Positions 26,612 through 36,252 of a stretch of DNA of 64,000 bases are shown in pieces. The stretch is taken from the NCBI RefSeq assembly GCF_010730575.1, contig NZ_AP022614.1:5580001-5644000 (forward strand), in the 5' to 3' direction. The stretch comes from Mycobacterium parmense. GTDB taxonomy: Bacteria > Actinomycetota > Actinomycetes > Mycobacteriales > Mycobacteriaceae. The notes beneath the pieces were generated by a model. The model saw only the letters and a list, made by a program, of their open reading frames with translations. It did no database searches and was not told where the DNA came from. The first letter of the stretch is position 1. Every line of letters begins with the position of its first letter. A program made the position numbers and the translations under genes.

Positions 26612-27607
26612 TCAGTGCAGCTGCGAAAGGACGCGCGTCGCGGCTGCACCGTAGCCGGCGCGCCGTCGGCGGCCGACCAGAAAGCTTGGCGGTGACGCAA
26701 ACGCCATGTCGGGCAGGCGTTTGCGAGCCGCAAGCATTTCGCGCGCCTGGGTGTCATCTCCGCAGACCGCGATCGACCACAGCATATCGTCGGTGACGTG
26801 GTCGGCGATCGCCTCTGGTCGGCCGCTGCGGAAGGCCGAACGGATCCGCGCGACCTCGTCTGTCCAGCCGTGCAGCTCGACGAGCGAGTCGTAGGTCTTG
26901 ACCGTGAAGTAGAAGGCAATCTGAAGCCGTGCGTCGCGGACGGCTCGGGCCGGGTCGTCGTTGTCGATCGCAGTGATCAGCCACCCCCAGCGTCGTAGCT
27001 CGGCGGGGTCACGCCCGCTTGATTCGGCGCCGCGGCCCAGTTCGGGCCCCACAAGTTCGATCCACCACCGGTCGGTGAAGAGCCCGTGCCCCAGCACACC
27101 ATCGGCGGTGCGCCCCGCCGTGCGCAACATGATCTTGTTGAAGGCTCCGATCAGGATGGGCACGTCCAACCGGCCAAGCACGGGCGCACGTATTTCGGCG
27201 TCGATCGTGTAGAACCGGCCCTCGTAGTGGACGCGTTCGCCATTCTCGGCGTGGAGGAACGCCCTGATCACCTCGACCAGCTCGGCCATCCGAGGTGCGG
27301 GGTGGGCAGCGTCGACACCGAACCAGTCCCTGTTCATCCGCGAGGTCCCCGACCCAAGTCCCAGAAAGACCCTGCCGGGGGCGAGTGCGCAGAGATGTCG
27401 GACCGCAGCGGCGTGTACGAACGGGGACCGGGCGAACGCATACGCGATCCCCGGGCCGATCTTCGCCTGTGAGGTACCAAGGGCCATCTCAGTCGCCGTG
27501 ATGTAAGCGTTCAGGTCGGCGAACTCGCCGGCGCAAAACGCCTGCGCCCCGGCAGTCTCGGCCTGCGTCGCCAGCGCGGGTCCCGGCCACGGCAGACCCC
27601 AGTCCAT
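26612..27607 (-). CDS. LLM-class (luciferase-like, F420-type) oxidoreductase
   Basis: This 331-residue protein is a TIM-barrel luciferase-like monooxygenase/F420-dependent reductase. Visible motifs are QAETAGAQAFCAGEF, IGPGIAYAFARSPF, LAPGRVFLGLGSG and DVPILIGAFNKIML, all typical of the family. Cofactor choice (F420 or FMN) cannot be settled by eye; mycobacterial members with the GPGI segment are often F420-linked. It starts at the ATG at 27607 and is upstream of the GntR-CaiB pair on the same strand, with a 74-base gap that holds the GntR palindrome. Confidence 0.85.
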   Translation of the reverse strand: MDWGLPWPGPALATQAETAGAQAFCAGEFADLNAYITATEMALGTSQAKIGPGIAYAFARSPFVHAAAVRHLCALAPGRVFLGLGSGTSRMNRDWFGVDAAHPAPRMAELVEVIRAFLHAENGERVHYEGRFYTIDAEIRAPVLGRLDVPILIGAFNKIMLRTAGRTADGVLGHGLFTDRWWIELVGPELGRGAESSGRDPAELRRWGWLITAIDNDDPARAVRDARLQIAFYFTVKTYDSLVELHGWTDEVARIRSAFRSGRPEAIADHVTDDMLWSIAVCGDDTQAREMLAARKRLPDMAFASPPSFLVGRRRRAGYGAAATRVLSQLH

Positions 27608-27636
27608 TTGTCCTCACATCCGTCGGCGATACATCA

Positions 27637-27649
27637 CTAACCTAGTTAG
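27637..27649. promoter_or_regulatory. Palindrome upstream of the LLM oxidoreductase gene
   Basis: CTAAC and GTTAG flank a CTA centre, 30 bases upstream of the LLM oxidoreductase start and on the other side from the Rieske gene. It may be an operator of this divergent promoter region. Confidence 0.35.
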
Positions 27650-27701
27650 ACATGTGATTATACGTCGTGGCTCGCGTCGAAGCTATCGCCAGGCAGTGAC
27701 G

Positions 27702-27730
27702 AAATTTTTAGACAAAGGTGTCAAAAATGG
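27702..27730 (+). promoter_or_regulatory. Operator-like repeat A upstream of the Rieske gene
   Basis: This site carries AAATTTTT followed by AGGTGTCAAAAA and TGG. The same pattern, reversed, is at 30013-30042. The two share AAATTTTTnGnCAnAGG and TGTCAAAAA, forming an imperfect dyad TTTTTnGnCA / TGTCAAAAA. It lies 53 bases upstream of the Rieske start, consistent with control by the TetR encoded in the same module. Confidence 0.6.
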
Positions 27731-27782
27731 GTAGCCTCGAACATTGCTGCCAGTCTGTCATGGGTGGAGGGACGTTCCGATA

Positions 27783-28796
27783 ATGCAAACCCTGCCGAGC
27801 ATGCTGCCCACGGGTTGGTTCCAGGTCGCCTGGAGTGCCGACATCGCCGTCGCCGAGGTGGTGCCGATGCATTACTTTGGGCGGGATCTGGTCGCCTTCC
27901 GGCAGCTCGATGGGCTGGTGAAGGTGCTGGACGCGCACTGCCAGCACCTTGGCGCGAGCCTGGCTCATGGTGGTTGTGTGGTCGAAGACGGGATCCAGTG
28001 CCCTTTTCACGGCTGGGTGTGGAACGGCGCCGGACGCAACGTCCACATTCCGTACCAGGATCGGCCCAATAAGGCCCGGCGAGTACGTTCCTATCCGGTC
28101 GCAGAACTCAACGAGTCGATCTTGATCTGGCATGACAGCGCGGGCAGGCAACCGCTGTGGGAAGCGCCTGACGCCTTCGCGGTGCTGGGCGATCATGTGC
28201 GCTCGCGGCGGTTCCACCCGTTGGGGGCCGATTGTCGGACGCGGCACGAGCGTGTGAAGGTGCACCCCCAGGTGATCGCCGAGAACGCCGTGGATCCCCA
28301 CCACTTCCGGTTCGTACATCGCACCCCGATCAGTCCCGTGGTGTTGCGCGAGAGCACGGACAGCTCGACCTGGTCGGCTAAGGTCGGCTTCGGCAGGAGG
28401 TGGAACGACGGCCTGGACCGCGTCGGCGACACGATGAACACGATCGAGATCTATTGGTCAGGAATTGGTGTCAGCTACAACGGCGAACACGTCCGCGACG
28501 GCATCCGGGTCATCTCGATCTGTGCGACACCGGTGGACGACACCAGATCCGACATCTTCGCCGGCTACTGGATCAGCGAGGAAACGTCAGAAGGCCCGGA
28601 TGATTTCGAGGCGCGTCTGGCGGCAGCGAAACTCGCCCTGCCCGACGACATCCGGATCTGGGAGCACCAGAAGTACCTCGAACCGCCGGGCCTGGCGACC
28701 TCGGAGGCGGCAGGCTTTCGCGCGCTGCGTCGGTGGGCGAGCGGGTTTTATCCCGAACCGGAAGCCGCAGCCGAGCCGGTCGCACATGGTGTCTGA
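27783..28796 (+). CDS. Rieske non-haem iron oxygenase, oxygenase subunit (KshA-like)
   Basis: The ATG at 27783 gives 337 residues. The N-terminal Rieske [2Fe-2S] domain has CxH (Cys53, His55) and CxxH (Cys73, His76). The catalytic domain has NAVDPHHFRFVH at about residue 178, matching the mononuclear iron site (N/D/H/H). This architecture resembles 3-ketosteroid 9-alpha-hydroxylase KshA and related ring hydroxylases. A separate reductase (KshB-like) is not seen in the window. The stop overlaps the next gene, the TetR regulator, so they are likely co-transcribed. Confidence 0.87.
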   Translation: MQTLPSMLPTGWFQVAWSADIAVAEVVPMHYFGRDLVAFRQLDGLVKVLDAHCQHLGASLAHGGCVVEDGIQCPFHGWVWNGAGRNVHIPYQDRPNKARRVRSYPVAELNESILIWHDSAGRQPLWEAPDAFAVLGDHVRSRRFHPLGADCRTRHERVKVHPQVIAENAVDPHHFRFVHRTPISPVVLRESTDSSTWSAKVGFGRRWNDGLDRVGDTMNTIEIYWSGIGVSYNGEHVRDGIRVISICATPVDDTRSDIFAGYWISEETSEGPDDFEARLAAAKLALPDDIRIWEHQKYLEPPGLATSEAAGFRALRRWASGFYPEPEAAAEPVAHGV

Positions 28797-29397
28797 GGGC
28801 TCGCCCCGGCGGGTAACACGCAAGTCCGACCGCACCCGAGAGTCAATCCTGGACGCTGCGCGGACGGCGTTTGCGCGCAAGGGTTTCTCCGGCGTCACCA
28901 TCAAGGACATCACTGACCTCGCGCCGGTCACCCGGGCGAACTTCTACTATTACTTCTCCGACAAGACCGAGCTCTTCATCGAACTCGGCACCGATACCTA
29001 TCGCCAGGCGCTCGCGGTTGTTGAAGGCTTCATGGAGCAGGGGAGCCCGCCCAGCAGGGAGGACATCGAGGCCTGGGTTGCCGGCTACTTCGACTACCTC
29101 GACCGCAACGGTGCGTTCGTCATCCGCTCCACCGAGGACATGCCTCCCGATCGCAAATTCCGCGCCGCGGTCGCCCGCTCGCACCGTCGAACCGCCGCCG
29201 CGCTCGGTGAGGGCATCGCAAAGATGGCGCCGACACCGCCCGACCTCGACCCCGTGGCTACCGGGCTGGTGATTATGGCGATGCTCGAACGCTCATGGCT
29301 GATGGTTCGCCACAACGAGGTCCCGTCGACTACGCGCCAAGCGGTGCTCATGGCGGCCACCGAGATGCTGTGGCGAACGGTCAACGGTCAGACCTGA
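28786..29397 (+). CDS. TetR-family regulator of the Rieske module
   Basis: The ATG at 28786 overlaps the last 11 bases of the Rieske gene and gives 203 residues; the frame upstream of it is a shadow. The TetR helix-turn-helix is clear: RESILDAARTAFARKGFSG, IKDITDLAPVTRANFYYYF and SDKTELFIELG (about residues 18-68). The two operator-like repeats at the edges of its module (27702-27730 and 30013-30042) are the best candidate binding sites. Its 3' end overlaps the convergent isochorismatase-like gene by 17 bases. Confidence 0.9.
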   Translation: MVSEGSPRRVTRKSDRTRESILDAARTAFARKGFSGVTIKDITDLAPVTRANFYYYFSDKTELFIELGTDTYRQALAVVEGFMEQGSPPSREDIEAWVAGYFDYLDRNGAFVIRSTEDMPPDRKFRAAVARSHRRTAAALGEGIAKMAPTPPDLDPVATGLVIMAMLERSWLMVRHNEVPSTTRQAVLMAATEMLWRTVNGQT

Positions 29398-29998
29398 CCG
29401 ATGTCCATTCGTCGATGAGCTTATCGATCGTGGTCAGCCGGCCCAGCACGGCAATAGTGTTGTCCAGCACCTGTTCTGCATAGTCTTTGGGGGTTCCGCC
29501 GACGGCGTCGCGTGGGACGACGAGTTCGAAACCGGCCTGCGTAACATGCCCGGCAGTGTGGGTGATCGCCAGGTTCAGCGAAACGCCGGCAAGGACGATG
29601 GTGCTCACGCCGAAGCCTTTGAGCACGGGCAGTAGTTCGGAATCGAGCGTTGGGAAAAGGCCGTGGTGGCGCGCTAACACCAGATCGGTGGGTGCCAGCA
29701 GGTCGGGAAGCACTGTAGTGGAGGCGGTTCCGGGGGCCCAGTGGGCGGTTGCGGGGCCTAGGGCCCGCCAGATGCGCGCCGTCCCGGTCGGCCGGCCGCC
29801 GAGGTTGCCCTCGTAGGTCGCGTGCACAACCCGCGCGCCGAACTGGCGGGCGGAATCGAGAAGTCGGCGCACACTGGAGACGAGTTCAGAGCTGTCGGCG
29901 GCCAAAGCGGGCAAGACGGACTCGGGGCCCAGCACGCCGTTCTGGCATTCCACACAGACAACGGCCGTGGTCTCGGGGTCCCATGGTTTCGGAGCCAT
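29381..29998 (-). CDS. Isochorismatase-like hydrolase-fold protein lacking the catalytic triad
   Basis: This 205-residue protein has the isochorismatase/cysteine-hydrolase fold. The usual Asp (DxQ) reads Glu in VCVECQNGVLG (residues about 14-24), the usual Lys position reads Arg in LVLARHHGLF, and the nucleophile position GVxTNxCV reads GVSLNLAI, so Cys is Ala. All three triad positions therefore look changed, which argues against normal amidase or isochorismatase activity. It is divergent from the ligase gene, with the shared repeat between them. A binding or altered-chemistry role is possible. Confidence 0.8.
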   Translation of the reverse strand: MAPKPWDPETTAVVCVECQNGVLGPESVLPALAADSSELVSSVRRLLDSARQFGARVVHATYEGNLGGRPTGTARIWRALGPATAHWAPGTASTTVLPDLLAPTDLVLARHHGLFPTLDSELLPVLKGFGVSTIVLAGVSLNLAITHTAGHVTQAGFELVVPRDAVGGTPKDYAEQVLDNTIAVLGRLTTIDKLIDEWTSVRSDR

Positions 29999-30012
29999 CC
30001 CTGCACCCTAGT

Positions 30013-30042
30013 CCATTTTTTGACACCTGTGACGAAAAATTT
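30013..30042 (-). promoter_or_regulatory. Operator-like repeat B between isochorismatase-like and ligase genes
   Basis: On the minus strand the site reads AAATTTTTCGTCACAGG then TGTCAAAAAATGG, the same pattern as repeat A at 27702-27730. As a dyad, TTTTTTGACAC and GTGACGAAAAA match at 9 of 11 positions around a CT centre. It lies in the 107-base divergent promoter, 15 bases from the isochorismatase-like start. Confidence 0.62.
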
Positions 30043-30105
30043 GGTAGATCGCTTACAAAATATGGAGTTTCGCCTTCTTACCTCGAAAGGCTTTAAGGTG
30101 AAATC

Positions 30106-31632
30106 GTGGAGATCCGCGGTCACATCTCATCCGGTAAACCTGCCCTGGTCCTCGCTCGGGCCGGTACTGCGATCGATTTCGCCGAGCTGGAGAAGCGTGC
30201 CAATCGTCTGGCTCACTTCTGGTATGCCGCCGGACTTCGCGAGGGCGACACGGTTGCGGCAGTACTCGAGAACAATGAACACGTCCATGCCGTGATGTGG
30301 GCGGCGCGCCGGAGCGGTCTGTACTACGCGTTGATCAACACTCACCTGACGGCCGCCGAGGCCGCCTACATCGTCGACAACAGTTCAGCAAAGGCGCTGA
30401 TCGGGTCACGCGCGACTCGCGACGTCTGCGAAGGCCTTGCCGAGCATTCCCCCGGCGGGCTACCTGAGTTGCTGCTGATGGCCGACGACGATCTGGACGG
30501 ATGGTATCGCTACCCGGAATGTGTTGCCGACCAACCCGAGACGCCGATCCCCGACGAACGCGAAGGCGATCTGCTGCAGTACTCGTCGGGAACCACCGGC
30601 AGACCCAAGGGGATCCGCCGTGAGCTTCCGCATCTACCACCAAGTGAAGCACCCAACATCCTGACGCCGTTGATGGATGCGGTCGGTATCACCAGCGAGT
30701 CCGTGTATCTGAGCCCGGCGCCGCTGTATCACACCGCGCCGTCGTTCTGGTCAATGGTGGTGCAGTCGCTGGGTGGCACCACCGTCGTGATGGAGAAGTT
30801 CGACCCGCAACACGCGCTCGAGTGCATCCAGCGCTACGGCATCACTCATGGCCAATTCGTCCCGGCGATGTTCGTGCGGATGCTCAAACTGCCCGAAGCG
30901 GTGCGCATGTCCTACGACGTTTCCAGCCTGCAGCGGGTGGTGCATGCGGCCGCGCCGTGCCCGGTGGACATCAAGAAACAGATGATCGCGTGGTGGGGGC
31001 CGATCATCGACGAGTACTACGCCGCTTCGGAGGCCGTGGGAGCCTCGTTCATCCGCGCCGAGGACTGGCTGAACCACCCCGGCTCGGTCGGCCGACCCTT
31101 GGTTGGGGTCCCACACATCCTCGATGAGAGCGGCCATGAGCTACCGCCCGGTGTGCCCGGCGAGATCTATTACGAGGGAGGGCATTCGTTCCAGTACCTC
31201 AAAGACGACGCGAAGACGGCAGCGGCCCACGACGCGCACGGCTGGGTGACCGTCGGTGACATCGGCTATCTCGACGTGGACGGCTACCTCTATCTCACTG
31301 ATCGCCGTCATCACATGATCATTTCGGGCGGTGTGAATATCTACCCGCAAGAAGCCGAAGATCTGCTGATCACCCATCCCAAGGTGCTCGACGCCGCAGT
31401 CTTCGGTATTCCGGATGACGAGATGGGTCAGGCTGCCAAAGGCGTGGTGCAGACGGTCGATCCGGCTGATGCCAACGACGACTTCGCGGCGGAGTTATTG
31501 GAGTGGCTGCGAAACCGGTTGGCGCACTACAAGTGTCCGCGGTCGCTGTCGTTCGAGGCGCAGCTGCCCCGGACCGATGCCGGTAAGTTGTACAAGCAGC
31601 CGCTCGTCGGCAAGTATTCGGCGAGGGGATAG
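30106..31632 (+). CDS. Acyl-CoA ligase (FadD/AMP-binding)
   Basis: This 508-residue ANL-superfamily enzyme should activate a carboxylic acid to its CoA thioester through an acyl-AMP. Motifs are the P-loop-like YSSGTTGRPKGIRR (about residues 162-175), DEYYAASE (about 304) and the hinge region TVGDIGYLDVDGYLYLTDRRH (about 382-402), with PRTDAGKLYKQPL near the end carrying the likely catalytic Lys. The GTG at 30106 is used. It is divergent from the isochorismatase-like gene and converges on the P450 with a 4-base gap. Confidence 0.88.
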   Translation: MEIRGHISSGKPALVLARAGTAIDFAELEKRANRLAHFWYAAGLREGDTVAAVLENNEHVHAVMWAARRSGLYYALINTHLTAAEAAYIVDNSSAKALIGSRATRDVCEGLAEHSPGGLPELLLMADDDLDGWYRYPECVADQPETPIPDEREGDLLQYSSGTTGRPKGIRRELPHLPPSEAPNILTPLMDAVGITSESVYLSPAPLYHTAPSFWSMVVQSLGGTTVVMEKFDPQHALECIQRYGITHGQFVPAMFVRMLKLPEAVRMSYDVSSLQRVVHAAAPCPVDIKKQMIAWWGPIIDEYYAASEAVGASFIRAEDWLNHPGSVGRPLVGVPHILDESGHELPPGVPGEIYYEGGHSFQYLKDDAKTAAAHDAHGWVTVGDIGYLDVDGYLYLTDRRHHMIISGGVNIYPQEAEDLLITHPKVLDAAVFGIPDDEMGQAAKGVVQTVDPADANDDFAAELLEWLRNRLAHYKCPRSLSFEAQLPRTDAGKLYKQPLVGKYSARG

Positions 31633-31636
31633 GTGA

Positions 31637-33606
<1,970 letters not shown>

Positions 33607-33618
33607 CCGGTGCGCCGA

Positions 33619-34449
33619 CTAGCCTCGCCGCACGTCCATGCCGGCGTCCACCTTGAGCATGCTTCCGGTGAACGAACGGCCCGCGTCGCTGATCAAAAAG
33701 AGGATCGTGTTGCTGACGTCGCGTGGCTCGATCAGCGGCAAGTCCGGCAGCGCGGTCTGGACTGCATTGACCATGCGGGGGTTGTCCTCGATCACCTTGA
33801 ACAGCGCCGGGTTGTCAGTGATCATCGGGGTCGCGCAATTCGTCGGCGCCACCGCGTTGACGCGAATACGGTCGGGAGCGAGCATGGCCGCATACGCGCG
33901 GACCAGGCCGACGACGGCGACCTTGGACATCAGGTAGGCGTCGCTGCCGCCGCGGCCGTCGGTGAGGTCCAATAGCGCGATCATCGAACTCGTCGCGATC
34001 AAGTTGCCGCCCTCGCCGCGTTCCTTGAGGTGCGGTATCGCGACTTGGAATGCGTTCCAGACACCGATGAGCATGATGTCGAGACCGAGCCGCAACGCTT
34101 CGGACGCGTCGCGCTCGTCGGCATTGGTCAGCACCACGCCGGCGTTTGCGATCACGGTGTCGATGTGCCCGAACTGTTCGACGCCGGCGTCGAACGCTGC
34201 CTGCAGGGCAGCTTTGTCGCGGACGTCTGCCTTACGGAAAAGCATTTCCTGACCGGTCTTTTCGACCAGGCGCGCTGTCTCCTCAAGGTCCTCGTAGGTG
34301 CCCAGCTTGTAGGGCACGATGTCTAGGTCTTCACAGAGGTCGACTCCGACGATGTTCGCACCCTGCTCGGCGCACATGACCGCGTGCGAGCGGCCCTGCC
34401 CACGGGCGGCGCCGGTGATGAAGATGACCCGGCCGTCGAGTGAACCCAT
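33619..34449 (-). CDS. Mycofactocin-coupled SDR family oxidoreductase
   Basis: This 276-residue SDR has the N-terminal GAARGQGRSHAVMCAEQG and the extra insert LCEDLDIVPYKLGTYEDLEE that marks the mycofactocin-coupled SDR subfamily. The catalytic residues are in ATSSMIALLD and DAYLMSKVAVVG. In this subfamily NAD(H) is bound tightly and electrons pass to the redox cofactor mycofactocin. It should oxidise an alcohol. It is 12 bases upstream of the SDR and P450 on the same strand, so they form one transcription unit. Confidence 0.9.
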   Translation of the reverse strand: MGSLDGRVIFITGAARGQGRSHAVMCAEQGANIVGVDLCEDLDIVPYKLGTYEDLEETARLVEKTGQEMLFRKADVRDKAALQAAFDAGVEQFGHIDTVIANAGVVLTNADERDASEALRLGLDIMLIGVWNAFQVAIPHLKERGEGGNLIATSSMIALLDLTDGRGGSDAYLMSKVAVVGLVRAYAAMLAPDRIRVNAVAPTNCATPMITDNPALFKVIEDNPRMVNAVQTALPDLPLIEPRDVSNTILFLISDAGRSFTGSMLKVDAGMDVRRG

Positions 34450-34546
34450 TCGTTTGCCTCCAGTAGCTCGCTAGTGGCCGCGCTCAGCGGGATGGAGCGG
34501 ACGCGGCGTAGTGACGTGCGCCACGTGCAGGATGCTACGCCGCGAG

Positions 34547-34569
34547 GTTGGAATCATACAACTATTTCG
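34547..34569 (+). promoter_or_regulatory. Weak copy S5 of the 23-bp element
   Basis: The segment keeps 8 of 12 invariant positions of the 23-bp element, with CAACTATTTCG aligned to AACTATTTAG of site S3. It lies in the divergent region between the mycofactocin SDR and the enoyl-CoA hydratase gene, 51 bases before the latter. It is a weaker match than the other sites. Confidence 0.35.
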
Positions 34570-34620
34570 CTACTTTGGGGGTCAGGCGAACGATCAATCT
34601 GTTTTCGAAGGGAATCCCAC

Positions 34621-35448
34621 ATGTCCGAAGGCCTCAATGGCGGTCCCCGTCCTCCCGATGGCGACTGGCTGGGAACCCCGTTCCTGACATTCGAACGCCA
34701 AGGTGCATTCGCGATCTGCACCCTGGACCGTCCGCAGGCACGTAATGCGATGACGCCCGCCATGTATTTCGGGATCCGATACGCGGTCAGCCGCGTCAAC
34801 GCCGATCCCGATCTCGCCGGCCTGCTCATCACCGGAACCGGCGACGTCTTCGCGCCGGGTGGAGATTTGGGACAGGCCGCCGAGGACAATTGGATGGACT
34901 TTGCCTCCACCATGGGAATGGACGTCACGCCTTTCGACGTCCTGCGACAGTCTCCGAAACCGGTCGTGTCCGCAGTCAATGGGCTGTGCCAAGGTGGCGG
35001 CCTGCAGATCGCCATGTGCAGTGACATCGCGGTGGTCAGCGAGCGGGCCACCTTCCGCGTGCCCGAGTTGTTCCGTGGCATCGCTGACACCTACTACAGC
35101 CAGGTGTTGGCACGCTTGATCGGCCCGGTCCGCACGAAGGACCTGATGTTCACCGGCCGCACGCTGTCCGCAGAGGAGGCCGTCGACTGGGGCATGGTGG
35201 CCAGGATGGTTCCCCACGACGACCTGCTGGACGTGGCCAAGGAGCTTCTCGCGCAATGCTGCCGGACCGCACCCGGGGCGCGGGGCGTGATCAAAGCCAG
35301 TCTCGACAACTACCTGGGGCTGTTCGACCGCATCGGCATGCAGGCCAGCCTCTTCGGTCCCGAAGCCCGCGAAGGCTTCCGGGCCTTCAAGCAGAAGAAC
35401 TCGCCAGCGTGGGTACATCCCGAGCTTCAGGTGGACGGCCGGTTGTAA
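34621..35448 (+). CDS. Enoyl-CoA hydratase/isomerase family protein
   Basis: The ATG at 34621 follows GAAGGGA and gives 275 residues of the crotonase fold. The oxyanion-hole segments are LITGTGDVFAPGGDLGQ and NGLCQGGGLQIAMCSD. The catalytic region has RVPELFRGIADTYYSQ, where Glu is present but the second hydratase Glu is not obvious, so isomerase or hydrolase chemistry is possible. It is divergent from the mycofactocin SDR and converges on the next SDR. It should act on a 2-enoyl-CoA of the block. Confidence 0.85.
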   Translation: MSEGLNGGPRPPDGDWLGTPFLTFERQGAFAICTLDRPQARNAMTPAMYFGIRYAVSRVNADPDLAGLLITGTGDVFAPGGDLGQAAEDNWMDFASTMGMDVTPFDVLRQSPKPVVSAVNGLCQGGGLQIAMCSDIAVVSERATFRVPELFRGIADTYYSQVLARLIGPVRTKDLMFTGRTLSAEEAVDWGMVARMVPHDDLLDVAKELLAQCCRTAPGARGVIKASLDNYLGLFDRIGMQASLFGPEAREGFRAFKQKNSPAWVHPELQVDGRL

Positions 35449-35460
35449 CCGCCGCCGCGC

Positions 35461-36240
35461 CTACTTCGGAGTGAAGCGCTGCGCGCCGTCGAGGCGCATT
35501 ACCTCGCCGTTGACGTAGCCGTTGGTGAGCAGGAACGTGGCCGCGTCGGCAAACTCATCGGGGGAGCCGAGTCGTTTCGGGAACGGCACGTTGGCGGCGA
35601 ACTTGGCGATGGCCTCTTCGCCGACAGACTCCATGATCGGCGTCTTCATGGTGCCCGGCGCGATGGTGTTGACCCGGATGCCCACCGAACTCAGGTCGCG
35701 GGCGGCGGCGATGGTCAACCCGATGACACCGGCTTTCGCGGCGGCATAGGCGGTCTGCCCGATCTGCCCCTCGTAGCCCGCAATCGAGGCGGTGAGCACC
35801 AGCGCGCCCCGCTCGCCGCCATCGCGGGGTTCTGCGGTGGCCACGGCTGCGGCCACGAGTCGGGCCATGTTGTAGGTGCCATTGAGATAGAGATCGATCG
35901 TCTTGGTGAAGCCGCCGAAGTCCGCGGGGCTGCCGTCGCGCTGCACGATCCGTTGCGCCACACCGAAACCGCCGTGGGCGACCACCGCGTAGCGCAGCTG
36001 ACCGAGCTGGTTGGCCTGCTCGATCGCGCCGAGAACGCTGTCCTCACTCGTCACGTCGGTGCTCACGAACAGCGCTCGACTGCCCAGCTCGTCGGCCAGA
36101 GCCTTACCCTTGTCGGCGGCGAGATCGGCGATCACCACGCCGAGTCCGTCGGCATGGAGCCGACGGACCGTCGCCTCGCCCAGGCCACCCGCGCCGCCGC
36201 TGACAATCGCCGACGCTCCGTCGAATTTCGCTACAGTCAC
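35461..36240 (-). CDS. 3-hydroxyacyl-CoA dehydrogenase, SDR type (HSD17B10-like)
   Basis: This 259-residue SDR resembles type II 3-hydroxyacyl-CoA dehydrogenase/17-beta-HSD10. It has SGGAGGLGEATVRR, LTASIAGYEG, TAYAAAKAGVIG and the family-like end FPKRLGSPDEFADAATF with NGEVMRLDGA. It would oxidise a 3-hydroxyacyl-CoA in beta-oxidation. The GTG at 36240 has AAGGAGG just before it; a TTG one codon earlier is possible. It follows two acyl-CoA dehydrogenase genes on the same strand with a 12-base gap. Confidence 0.88.
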   Translation of the reverse strand: MTVAKFDGASAIVSGGAGGLGEATVRRLHADGLGVVIADLAADKGKALADELGSRALFVSTDVTSEDSVLGAIEQANQLGQLRYAVVAHGGFGVAQRIVQRDGSPADFGGFTKTIDLYLNGTYNMARLVAAAVATAEPRDGGERGALVLTASIAGYEGQIGQTAYAAAKAGVIGLTIAAARDLSSVGIRVNTIAPGTMKTPIMESVGEEAIAKFAANVPFPKRLGSPDEFADAATFLLTNGYVNGEVMRLDGAQRFTPK

Positions 36241-36252
36241 CAATCCTCCTTA

